Shown here: positions 6,794 to 12,916 of the stretch, piece after piece | Numbering within the stretch: position 1 is the first letter of the stretch | Layout of the letters: every line of letters starts with the position of its first letter | IMG/VR virus record: IMGVR_UViG_3300022538_000121 | Span: 1-37,245 of that record | Length of the DNA: 37,245 nucleotides | Source of the DNA: a virus | Direction: 5' to 3' (one strand) | Translations under genes and position numbers: made by a program | The notes under the pieces: generated by a model | Database searches by the model: none | What the model saw: the letters and a program-made list of their open reading frames with translations, nothing else | What the model was told of the DNA's origin: nothing

Positions 6794-7611
6794 TCGGGTG
6801 ATGATAGCTCCGCCCTGATAAGCTGTGCAGGATTCGAACCTGCTTGCTCACAAATACACGAAGTACTTGCTCTACGTTTTGCTCTTGTTCGGTGGCCAAC
6901 CAACATAGTCTCAGTTCCTATGCCCTCAGCGTTTCCCACACGCCGACAGCTATCAGGACGGTCTGCAACCGTCTCCGGTCGCTCAGTACACTGTACGCTT
7001 GGCACAGGTACAAACCAGCGGTTGGGGTAGGCAGGATTCGAACCTGTTCAAGCTCTTGCACACCTGTTTTAAGCCGTACAGCAGCACATTTCGCCCGCCA
7101 CAAGAGACCCTAATGGGTCGACGTTGCCTTTTGACTACGTTCCCCACACGCCGCTACCCCTGACCTTGCTTGCGACCATAATTTAATGCCTATAAGCTGA
7201 GTCTCCGCTGACAGTATTTTTATATAAAAGAACTTTCAAAGGTGGACTCGGCGGGTGCTTGTCAGTAAATGTAGTTCGTCAACTTAGCCCACGCAATTTG
7301 ACACTCACAGCAGGTTTTATAGGTTATTTCCCTGCATACTACCCGCCGAAGTCCATATTTCGTTAACTAAATAGGTGCGGGATAGGCAGGCTTCGGCCTA
7401 CCGATTAAACCGTTCAAGCCGCTAAGCCTTAATGGCGTAGTAATCCACTATCCAGTTTTACCCCGCATAATTCCAAAGAACGTTGACATCTTTTCCGTTG
7501 CTTTTGCTGTAAATCCCTGTCCTGCTTATACTTAACTATGACACTTTTCGTGCCACTAATCAGCCCCAACCACTGCCGTCGCGGGGACTTGCAAGTGTGA
7601 GCCGAATATGT
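6794..7611 (-). ncRNA. Candidate large structured phage RNA (about 0.8 kb)
   Basis: No convincing protein gene lies between 6,742 and 7,611; open frames there are unlike any neighbour. On the minus strand the block contains many strong pairings: a 13-bp helix (7341-7354 with 7244-7256, one bulge), a 9-bp helix (7459-7467 with 7376-7384), a 7-bp hairpin with a four-base loop (7385-7402), and an anticodon-arm-like hairpin with loop TTGCAGA (6958-6974). Two modules (6814-6957 and 7024-7160) each share CGGCGTGTGGG near the 5' end and end in a T-arm-like hairpin with loop TTCGAAT. A terminator follows. Known giant phage RNAs such as GOLLD and ROOL are similar in size and lie near phage tRNAs; I cannot confirm membership. 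Neither module folds as a normal tRNA. Confidence 0.6.
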
Positions 7612-7992
7612 TTATCTTTTCCTTTTCCCAAAGTATTTAGGGCATATTATTTCTGCGGAGACAATGGAACGATAGCCGCCTTGTAGGCCTATTGCCGTTA
7701 TTGATTTGATAGGTACACGGCAACAAATAATTTTTTCGTTTGAATTTCCATATCGCCAGTGTTTTGCCCCCCATTTTGATAGAAAAGAATGGAAGGCGGC
7801 TCTATATTCAAAGAGTTTTCTGCCCTTGGTTGTATTTTTGCCACTGTGAAATTTATAATTATACAGCCAAGGTCTGTATATAGCAGGTGCTATTTTGCAA
7901 AACACTTTATAAACAGTTATAAACCCGTTCTTTTGGTGTTTGGCAATCAGTTCTTCACGTTTCTTTTTAGAATATACAGTGGATAGACACAT
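7612..7992 (-). CDS. Conserved phage hypothetical protein (MCLSTV start)
   Basis: The product has 126 residues, very basic, with N-terminus MCLSTVYSKKKREELI and then G-F-I-T-V-Y-K-V. The second half includes CCRVPIKSITAIGLQGG. Proteins with this MCLSTV opening recur in phages with unknown function. Its stop is immediately before the large RNA, so the RNA may be co-transcribed with it and processed. Confidence 0.65.
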   Translation of the reverse strand: MCLSTVYSKKKREELIAKHQKNGFITVYKVFCKIAPAIYRPWLYNYKFHSGKNTTKGRKLFEYRAAFHSFLSKWGAKHWRYGNSNEKIICCRVPIKSITAIGLQGGYRSIVSAEIICPKYFGKRKR

Positions 7993-8005
7993 AATTACTC
8001 TCCTG

Positions 8006-8311
8006 TTATTTGTTTTCTACTGCCTCTATACAATCTTGCAGGGCTTGAATAAGGAGTTTGGTAGATTCAATTGTAAAAACGTCACCAGGACATTCCTTGC
8101 CTGTATTATCAAAGCCGCCCTCTTCTCTACCACAACGTCCATTCTCAAGAATACTAATACGCACACTATAACCACATCCGCTTTCCCGTTCAGAAACTCG
8201 AACCCTGTCAATTTCTGCTTCAAACGGTTTCTTCTTGTGCATCATTGCTGTCTCTTCGCTGATTTGGATTTTAAGATTCTTGTCTTCTTCGCTTGTTATG
8301 TAATAGTTCAT
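8006..8311 (-). CDS. Hypothetical protein
   Basis: This 101-residue soluble protein has an acidic C-terminal helix (ESTKLLIQALQDCIEAVENK). No family is recognised. GGAG is present upstream. Confidence 0.55.
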   Translation of the reverse strand: MNYYITSEEDKNLKIQISEETAMMHKKKPFEAEIDRVRVSERESGCGYSVRISILENGRCGREEGGFDNTGKECPGDVFTIESTKLLIQALQDCIEAVENK

Positions 8312-8313
8312 AA

Positions 8314-8712
8314 TTACTCCTTCTCTGCGTTTGCGATGGCTTGTCTGCCAATCATAGCACTACCCGTTTCATCTTCTGCGCCTGGGTCAATACCATAACG
8401 GGCATAATTATTGCCCTCAATTTCTATAAGCATTATTTTGCACGCTACCAGCAAAGCATCGCGTTGTTGTTTAAAATCCAATGCAGTTAATTTTAAGCCC
8501 TCGCAACCTTCTTTGTAATCAGCTAATTCTTGTGTTAGAGCATCGTGGGAGTTCCAGCATTCTTTTGTGTGTTTAATGTTAGCTTTTCGTAGCAAAATTT
8601 CTTGTGCTGTTGTGCATCCATTGGGAAATACACAAAGAATAGTATTATTCCCGATTTGAAGCAGGTTCGGAAAATTATCTGACGAAACTAATTCACCTTC
8701 TGTATGTTCCAT
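8314..8712 (-). CDS. Hypothetical protein with QRDALLVA...AIANAE C-terminal module
   Basis: The product has 132 residues. The N-terminus is unique. The C-terminal part has QQRDALLVACKIMLIEIEG and ends in MIGRQAIANAEKE. The same module (QRDALLVALQWVL...QAIADAESEV) ends the gene at 10,009-10,269, so the two are partial paralogues. The module is common in early phage proteins. The function is unknown. Confidence 0.6.
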   Translation of the reverse strand: MEHTEGELVSSDNFPNLLQIGNNTILCVFPNGCTTAQEILLRKANIKHTKECWNSHDALTQELADYKEGCEGLKLTALDFKQQRDALLVACKIMLIEIEGNNYARYGIDPGAEDETGSAMIGRQAIANAEKE

Positions 8713-8720
8713 ATCGCCAC

Positions 8721-9041
8721 CTATTTTTTAAGCCTTATTCTGTTTAGCTTGCGGATTTTGGCATAGAATTTGAGGGGGTTATATCTCCAGTGATACTCCG
8801 GATTCTGACAATGAAAATGTTTATCTACTCTTGTGGGAGGGCATTTACTACAATCAGCGTCATATTGCTCGTCATACTCACAAAAGAAACAATGTGCTGC
8901 AATATTCGCAAACCCATTTTCTTTACACCAAATCCTTTTAAGTGTAGTAATACGACGGCGACTTCCCGCTTTCTTTTGTTTAATCATCTTTCGCCACTGT
9001 TTCAAGCACAATTCCCAAGCTTTGTTTAATGTTAGTTTCAT
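8721..9041 (-). CDS. Cys/His-rich protein
   Basis: This 106-residue basic protein has a central cluster HCFFCEYDEQYDADCSKCPP and HFHCQ. That is six Cys/His ligands in about 30 residues, likely a zinc-binding domain flanked by basic arms. Nucleic-acid binding is plausible. Confidence 0.6.
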   Translation of the reverse strand: MKLTLNKAWELCLKQWRKMIKQKKAGSRRRITTLKRIWCKENGFANIAAHCFFCEYDEQYDADCSKCPPTRVDKHFHCQNPEYHWRYNPLKFYAKIRKLNRIRLKK

Positions 9042-9050
9042 CTTATCACC

Positions 9051-9260
9051 TCAAAAACTGACCGTTAGCTTGCGAATACTTCTTTTGCCACCTTTCCAGT
9101 TGATGTGGAAAAACCTTGTAATGTCGCTTGGGCAAAAACTTCTTAGTGAAGAATCACCCTCCAAACTTTTCCATTCACCGTTATCCCAAATAGGCATTTC
9201 TTTCCAAAGCCAATAGTTCTTATTATAACTGTCTCTTGTTAGCCAAAATGTAATTTTCAT
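9051..9260 (-). CDS. Hypothetical Trp-rich protein
   Basis: This 69-residue protein has many Trp (TFWLTRDSYNKNYWLWKEMP). AGGAG is nine bases before the ATG. It is the first gene behind a promoter and attenuator-like leader (9270-9446). The function is unknown. Confidence 0.6.
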   Translation of the reverse strand: MKITFWLTRDSYNKNYWLWKEMPIWDNGEWKSLEGDSSLRSFCPSDITRFFHINWKGGKRSIRKLTVSF

Positions 9261-9271
9261 TTCAATCTCCT

Positions 9272-9329
9272 AAATAAAGGCCGCCGAAGGTCAAAATGCA
9301 CGGTCTGCGAAATGAATTCTCCGACGGCC
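9272..9329 (-). terminator. Attenuator-like terminator in leader
   Basis: On the minus strand GGCCGTCGGAG (9329-9319) pairs with CTTCGGCGGCC (9289-9279), 11 bp including GU pairs. TTTATTT follows (9278-9272) just before the ribosome-binding site of the next gene. The 29-base loop contains ACCGTGCATTTT, complementary to the start of the same leader. Confidence 0.6.
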
Positions 9330-9399
9330 TCCCTGCCATCCCTGACAGAAATACAAGGAACTCTTGAGGACATCTGTTGGTTATTCTACCGTGCATTTT
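9293..9399. repeat. 12-bp perfect inverted repeat in leader
   Basis: AAAATGCACGGT (9293-9304) and ACCGTGCATTTT (9388-9399) are perfect complements. The left copy lies inside the loop of the terminator at 9272-9329, so pairing of the two copies would form a pseudoknot with the terminator or compete with it. Confidence 0.7.
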
Positions 9400-9417
9400 C
9401 AATCTCCACTTTTCTGG

Positions 9418-9446
9418 AACATACCATAATTACTTTGAACTGTCAA
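9418..9446 (-). promoter_or_regulatory. Sigma70-type leftward promoter
   Basis: On the minus strand there is TTGACA (9446-9441), a 17-base spacer, then TATGTT (9423-9418). A start near 9410 would place the 12-base repeat copy at the very beginning of the transcript. A second TTGACA lies 16 bases further upstream (9462-9457). Confidence 0.6.
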
Positions 9447-9499
9447 GGAAAATATCTGTCAATTTCTGCATTTTCTGGAGTTTTTTATTATTCCAGTTG

Positions 9500-9742
9500 T
9501 CATAAGGGGTTATGGTTTACCCATTCAACATTATCAAACATAACACTGTTAAATATTACTTCGGGAAACCCTTCTAACCATATATTTGTATTCCAATCGT
9601 GAACATCAATACGACTAACTTTGTAAATTTCTCCAACCACCAAATGCTCACCCGCCTGGTCTTGGTCGTGCTGATAACCTGCTGTTGGATGAGCAAATTT
9701 AATAGAATTACCTGTTTTGGTTCTGTGAATATCAATACTCAT
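9500..9742 (-). CDS. Hypothetical protein
   Basis: This 80-residue protein is beta-rich, with a middle HLVVGEIYKVSRIDVHDWNT, similar in style to small SH3-like phage proteins. It is followed by a 239-base gap with a promoter and attenuator. There is a good Shine-Dalgarno (GGAG). Confidence 0.55.
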   Translation of the reverse strand: MSIDIHRTKTGNSIKFAHPTAGYQHDQDQAGEHLVVGEIYKVSRIDVHDWNTNIWLEGFPEVIFNSVMFDNVEWVNHNPL

Positions 9743-9868
9743 TTTAATCTCCTATTCAAGACAAAACAATCCACTTTAATTTCCCTAAATCCATCATATA
9801 TCGGCATTTAGCCTCAAACTAAGCTCCTCAGCCACCGCCTACGGCGTTAAGTCGGGGTGGGGCAGGCT

Positions 9869-10006
9869 CTAATCGTCATATTTTATAAGCATTTCGGCAC
9901 AATCTGGATAGGCTTCTTTCAAAGCATCAAGAGTATAATCTCTATCGCTTTCATTTACAAAAGAGGCAATTATATTTCCCTGTTCGTTTTTAATATGATA
10001 TTGCAT
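9869..10006 (-). CDS. Small acidic hypothetical protein
   Basis: This 45-residue protein (MQYHIKNEQGNIIASFV...) shows a beta hairpin followed by a helix. Its start is two bases beyond the stop of the upstream gene. A GC-rich imperfect hairpin (about 9829-9863) follows its stop. I do not recognise it. Confidence 0.55.
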   Translation of the reverse strand: MQYHIKNEQGNIIASFVNESDRDYTLDALKEAYPDCAEMLIKYDD

Positions 10007-10008
10007 TT

Positions 10009-10269
10009 TCAAACCTCACTTTCGGCGTCGGCGATAGCCTGTTTGGCTTTTCGACCGTTTTCTGACAATAAATATAAAGGTATTTCCGCTTCAGCATCAC
10101 CTAAAACCCATTGCAACGCTACCAGCAAAGCATCGCGTTGTTTAGTTAAATTTTCAAATCTATCTGCTGCCTCATTTATTTTGGCCATTAATTTTTCTGC
10201 TATAGGGGTATTGCTTGGACAACCTATAACAAACACTCTTAATTCTTGAGCATATTTTATATGTTCCAT
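10009..10269 (-). CDS. Hypothetical protein with QRDALLVA...AIADAE C-terminal module
   Basis: The product has 86 residues from MEHIKYAQELRVF. This start is chosen because GGAG precedes it by eight bases; an upstream in-frame ATG lies inside the previous gene. The C-terminal module is shared with the 8314-8712 gene. The function is unknown. Confidence 0.55.
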   Translation of the reverse strand: MEHIKYAQELRVFVIGCPSNTPIAEKLMAKINEAADRFENLTKQRDALLVALQWVLGDAEAEIPLYLLSENGRKAKQAIADAESEV

Positions 10270-10282
10270 AATCTTGTCTCCT

Positions 10283-10447
10283 TTATTTAAGTCTCCAGAA
10301 TTTCCACCATTTACGTTCATAGTATTTACAAGGTGATTTACCTTCGTTGGTCTGGCTGTTCAAAAACACCACCTTTCCATCATCAGTATGGAAAATGTGA
10401 CCTTCTACACATTCATAGAGCCATTTACAATCCTTACACCGTTTCAT
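10283..10447 (-). CDS. Small Cys-rich protein
   Basis: This 54-residue protein begins MKRCKDCKWLYEC, with one more Cys near the C-terminus (SPCKYYE), four Cys in all. The C-terminus is Trp/Lys-rich (RKWWKFWRLK). This C-x-x-C-x-W pattern is frequent in tiny phage proteins. The function is unknown. Confidence 0.6.
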   Translation of the reverse strand: MKRCKDCKWLYECVEGHIFHTDDGKVVFLNSQTNEGKSPCKYYERKWWKFWRLK

Positions 10448-10482
10448 CCTTCAGCCCTTCCAAACATTTAACAGTTTACTTG

Positions 10483-10689
10483 TTATATCTTTTGAATCGA
10501 TGAGTTTGATAATGTCGAGGATGTTATTAAGTGTTCGCCTAATTTAACAGGCTTATCAAACTTTATATAACTGTTACCTTTTAGGTTCACAAATCCTTGG
10601 TAAACGGAATCATCTGCAATTGTACCTAAAACCTCTGTCGGCTTTGAACCTATAAAACATCTTACTCTTGTTCCAATTTTATATTTCAT
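10483..10689 (-). CDS. Small beta-rich hypothetical protein
   Basis: This 68-residue protein begins MKYKIGTRVRCFIGSKPTEVLGTIADD. The pattern resembles a small SH3-like barrel. There is no specific family. Confidence 0.55.
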   Translation of the reverse strand: MKYKIGTRVRCFIGSKPTEVLGTIADDSVYQGFVNLKGNSYIKFDKPVKLGEHLITSSTLSNSSIQKI

Positions 10690-10753
10690 TTTCTTGTTCC
10701 TTGTTTAGTTATTATAGCGTTGAGCAGTTTAGAGCCTTGCTCAGGGCAGGGAG

Positions 10754-11056
10754 TTAGTTTAAGTCAGTTAAGACATACTCGCCGGAGTCAATCTTGGCTT
10801 GGGTCTCTTTTTTAGTCTCGCTGAGGAAGAGATTGCGATATTTGCCAGTTGTTTTGGAATAGTCCCATTTATTGCGGTCAAGCTCAACAAAACACACTAA
10901 TCCTCTATGTGGGACGTTTCTATATTCCCTTTTAACTATGATATTTTCATAGCTTTGAAAATATTCTTTGGTTAATCCGCAAACATTTTTGTCGATGATA
11001 ATAAACTGATTCGCTACTTTGTGTCCTTGTGCGCTTGTCATATTTTCAACTTTCAT
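10754..11056 (-). CDS. Hypothetical protein
   Basis: The product has 100 residues. It has a central YENIIVKREYRNVP...VCFVELDRNKWDYSKTT and a C-terminus rich in Lys and Thr. A hairpin (GAGCA...TGCTC) lies in the gap behind it. I do not recognise it. Confidence 0.55.
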   Translation of the reverse strand: MKVENMTSAQGHKVANQFIIIDKNVCGLTKEYFQSYENIIVKREYRNVPHRGLVCFVELDRNKWDYSKTTGKYRNLFLSETKKETQAKIDSGEYVLTDLN

Positions 11057-11098
11057 AATAAAGCTCCTTCGCTAAATAAGTTAGCATTTTAGTTATTA

Positions 11099-11130
11099 TA
11101 GCCAGCCCCGAAGGGCTGTAATAGGGGCTA
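11099..11130 (-). promoter_or_regulatory. Intergenic hairpin with TTCG tetraloop
   Basis: On the minus strand CAGCCC-TTCG-GGGCTG (11118-11103) is enclosed by TAGC/GCTA (11130-11127 and 11102-11099). It begins at the stop codon of the upstream gene. TATAATAA follows rather than a T-run, so it may protect mRNA ends rather than terminate. Confidence 0.55.
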
Positions 11131-11301
11131 TTTGCCCGAATCAAAGAGAACTTTGCCATCATCATCCAACACTTTAATGCCTTGACCGACAGGCCAATCA
11201 GGATGATGCAAGGCTTTTGCTGATTTTACTGCATCGTCTAAAATATCGAATTCGTCAAGATGATGTCGATTTATGTTATTGTATTTTTGTGTCCTATACA
11301 T
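11128..11301 (-). CDS. Small hypothetical protein
   Basis: The product has 57 residues from MYRTQKYNNINRHHLDEF. This start is chosen because the conserved GGGAGTAAGGAAA cassette precedes it. The C-terminus has IKVLDDDGKVLFDSGK, a beta hairpin. The function is unknown. The first bases overlap the stop of the upstream gene. Confidence 0.55.
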   Translation of the reverse strand: MYRTQKYNNINRHHLDEFDILDDAVKSAKALHHPDWPVGQGIKVLDDDGKVLFDSGK

Positions 11302-11500
11302 TTTCCTTACTCCCTTCAATAAAAGCAGGCCATTGATGCGTAGGGCAAACAGCCTTAAAACAGTTATGGCAAAGATTCTTTACTGTTTCGCCAGTATCCG
11401 GGTTGTAAATAATATGGGGCGAAATGCCTTTGCCCCGGTCTTTTGCCGGGCAGTACTCAGCATCCTCTTTAATAGTTTTTTTACAATTATCACACTTCAT
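11294..11500 (-). CDS. Small zinc-ribbon protein
   Basis: This 68-residue protein has CDNCKK and YCPAK near the N-terminus and LCHNCFKAVCP later, giving at least five Cys. The start follows the GGGAGTAAGGAAA cassette. Its last codons are the next copy of the same cassette, so gene end and next ribosome-binding site overlap. Confidence 0.6.
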   Translation of the reverse strand: MKCDNCKKTIKEDAEYCPAKDRGKGISPHIIYNPDTGETVKNLCHNCFKAVCPTHQWPAFIEGSKENV

Positions 11501-11516
11501 TTTCCTTACTCCCTTC

Positions 11517-11548
11517 AATAAAAGCAGGCCAAATCCCATTGAGCCTGC
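11517..11548 (-). terminator. Weak intergenic terminator
   Basis: On the minus strand GCAGGC (11548-11543) and GCCTGC (11529-11524) form a 6-bp stem with a 13-base loop. TTTTATT follows. It overlaps the start cassette of the zinc-ribbon gene, so it may set the level of downstream expression. Confidence 0.5.
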
Positions 11549-11550
11549 GG

Positions 11551-11751
11551 TTAATCTTCTTTTTGGATAGATCCAAGGAATTTGGGAATTTCGCTATCTG
11601 GTAAATCAAAACAAAAGCATCTTCGTCGTTGGCCTCTGTCCTGTTCGATAACAAACTGTAAAGCAGCTTGAGGATTTTTTGAGGTCACATTGCGAACACG
11701 AATATTTGTTTTTTCGCCACAGTTGTTAGTGTATGAAAAATTGTATGCCAT
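11551..11751 (-). CDS. Hypothetical protein
   Basis: The product has 66 residues: beta-rich N-terminus (NFSYTNNCGEKTNIRVRNV), then a helix and RRRCFCFDLPDSE. No family is recognised. The start lies in the third cassette copy. Confidence 0.55.
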   Translation of the reverse strand: MAYNFSYTNNCGEKTNIRVRNVTSKNPQAALQFVIEQDRGQRRRCFCFDLPDSEIPKFLGSIQKED

Positions 11752-11792
11752 AATTTACTCCCTTCATAAAAAGCAGGCTGCGGCTGAGTTGC

Positions 11793-11963
11793 TTAAAATA
11801 CCAACCGAGTTTCTTTTCTGTCTTGACATAAATGCGTTGTTGCTGTTAGAGGAGTTTCGCACTCCATACATTTTAGCCGCTTTGATTTTAAGGATATTCG
11901 GTGGAGTGATTTGTCAAGGACGTAATGTATTCTACATTTTTTACATCTTGCCTGTGTTGCCAT
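11793..11963 (-). CDS. First gene of the leftward operon: zinc-ribbon protein
   Basis: The product has 56 residues from MATQARCKKCRIHYVLDKSL. CKKC and CMEC knuckles about 24 residues apart make a zinc ribbon, with a basic linker. The start follows GGAGTAAGCAAA. It is the first gene behind the main leftward promoter, a position where phages often place host-takeover proteins. That role is only inference. Confidence 0.6.
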   Translation of the reverse strand: MATQARCKKCRIHYVLDKSLHRISLKSKRLKCMECETPLTATTHLCQDRKETRLVF

Positions 11964-11983
11964 TTTGCTTACTCCTTTTATAA

Positions 11984-12066
11984 AAGCGGGTGCGGCTGAT
12001 AACTCTGAGCCAACAGGGAAAGCAAACCGCAAGCCCGCTTATAATTGTGTTTGATTGTGTCGGCTC
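11984..12066 (-). promoter_or_regulatory. Leader hairpin with loop-to-5'-end complementarity
   Basis: On the minus strand AAGCGGG (12040-12034) pairs with CCCGCTT (11990-11984), extended by GCGG/CCGC (12030-12027, 11995-11992), then TTTTAT. The loop contains TGTTGGCTC (12015-12007), which can pair over nine bases (one GU) with GAGCCGACA at the leader start (12066-12058). Confidence 0.5.
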
Positions 12067-12085
12067 TTGTTATCATAGCTCGTTT

Positions 12086-12114
12086 ATACTACTGGATAAC
12101 TTTAGAAAAGTCAA
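12086..12114 (-). promoter_or_regulatory. Main leftward promoter
   Basis: On the minus strand there is TTGACT (12114-12109), a 17-base spacer, and TAGTAT (12091-12086). It faces away from the rightward promoter at 12190-12217 and precedes the whole left arm. Confidence 0.7.
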
Positions 12115-12189
12115 GAACTATTTCCAAGAATTTTTCAGATATTTCCCTAAGTGCTTATAACATAAGGAGATAAAATTTTCAAAAAAGAC

Positions 12190-12217
12190 TTGTTTTTTAC
12201 AGGTTCGCTGTTATAAT
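12190..12217 (+). promoter_or_regulatory. Main rightward promoter
   Basis: TTGTTT (12190-12195), a 16-base spacer, and a perfect TATAAT (12212-12217). A start would lie about 25 bases before the HNH/AP2 gene. Confidence 0.7.
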
Positions 12218-12249
12218 ATATTGAATTGTAATTTTTTAAGGAAGAAAAA

Positions 12250-12777
12250 ATGAAAACAATTGAATTAACACGAGACGCAAAAACTATTGTTGATGACATA
12301 GATTATGTTTATTTGAAAGAACATAAATGGTTTTTGGGTAAAAATGGCCGACTTCGATATGCACAACGACAAATAAGAGACCGGGTAGTTTTGAACAAAC
12401 GTGGAGAAAAAAAATGTATTCATGTATCAATGCACCGAGTAATTATGCAAGCTCCCAAAGGTGTGAACATTGACCATATAGATGGAGACGGATTGAACAA
12501 TCGCCGAGGCAATCTACGACTTAGTACACATTCACAAAATTTGTGGAATCAAAGAAGTAAAAAGCGGTTCAAGGGGGTTTTTTGTGCAGGTAAAAAATGG
12601 AGAGTGTGTATAACAGCAAGCGGAATTACTCATCACTTAGGAAGTTTTACTCAAGAAATAGCTGCTGCCAAAGAATATGACAAACTGGCAAAAATACTAC
12701 ACGGCGAGTTTGCCTGTCTTAATTTTCCTGAAAATTCTTTGTCTGATAATTATAGTGTATTAAAAGGGTTACGATAA
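12250..12777 (+). CDS. HNH endonuclease with AP2 DNA-binding domain
   Basis: The product has 175 residues. The HNH part spans about 55-100: MHR (His62), then GVNIDHIDGDGLNNRRGNLR with the D-H and N residues. The AP2-like part spans about 105-160 (KRFKGVFCAGKKWRVCITA, then LGSFTQEIAAAKEYDKLA). This fusion is typical of free-standing phage homing endonucleases, which cut related phage genomes and spread. It is the first gene of the right arm, next to the promoter. AAGGA lies before the ATG. Confidence 0.88.
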   Translation: MKTIELTRDAKTIVDDIDYVYLKEHKWFLGKNGRLRYAQRQIRDRVVLNKRGEKKCIHVSMHRVIMQAPKGVNIDHIDGDGLNNRRGNLRLSTHSQNLWNQRSKKRFKGVFCAGKKWRVCITASGITHHLGSFTQEIAAAKEYDKLAKILHGEFACLNFPENSLSDNYSVLKGLR

Positions 12778-12814
12778 AAGCTGTTTTCCCACCATAATTT
12801 TTTCAAAAGAAATC

Positions 12815-12843
12815 TTGACACCCATCCGAAATTATCGTAAGCT
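12815..12843 (+). promoter_or_regulatory. Possible second rightward promoter
   Basis: Perfect TTGACA (12815-12820) and, after 17 bases, a poor -10 TAAGCT (12838-12843). It would start a transcript at the leader peptide and terminator below. Confidence 0.35.
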
Positions 12844-12868
12844 CTATAGCGTAAAGGATTATACAACT

Positions 12869-12916
12869 ATGGATAAACGGATTGAATTTTGGATATTAAG
12901 GGTAGCACCGCTTTGA
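12869..12916 (+). CDS. Possible 15-residue leader peptide
   Basis: ATG with AAAGGA ten bases upstream encodes MDKRIEFWILRVAPL and stops (TGA) just past the 5' arm of the terminator at 12898-12946. A ribosome on the last codons would cover that arm. This is the geometry of transcription attenuation by leader translation. No run of one regulatory codon is present. Confidence 0.4.
   Translation: MDKRIEFWILRVAPL

Larger units (their letters stand above)
11299..11990 (-). repeat. Four near-identical start cassettes
   Basis: A 33-base unit reading (minus strand) GGCCTGCTTTTATTGAAGG then GAGTAAGGAAAATG is identical at 11299-11331 and 11498-11530. Diverged copies lie at 11749-11778 and 11961-11990. 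Each ends at a start codon and includes the Shine-Dalgarno. Confidence 0.75.

Noticed and set aside
6742-7113. Overlapping protein frames of 61-89 residues across the RNA block
   Set aside because: They are Arg/Cys/Ser-rich, overlap each other on both strands, lack ribosome-binding sites, and cross the helices.
6821-7160. Two ordinary tRNA genes (acceptor AGCTGT/ACAGCT and GGGGTAG/CTACCCC with T-arms)
   Set aside because: Spacing between acceptor arms is 131-137 nt, no anticodon arm fits next to the D-like region, and in the first case the closing helix extends well past an acceptor stem.
7376-7467. A Leu-type tRNA with anticodon TAA or a stop-codon suppressor tRNA
   Set aside because: The 9-bp closing helix and CATTAAG loop look suggestive, but the T at position 33 is missing, the T-loop is GCCGAAG, and the D-arm is not convincing.
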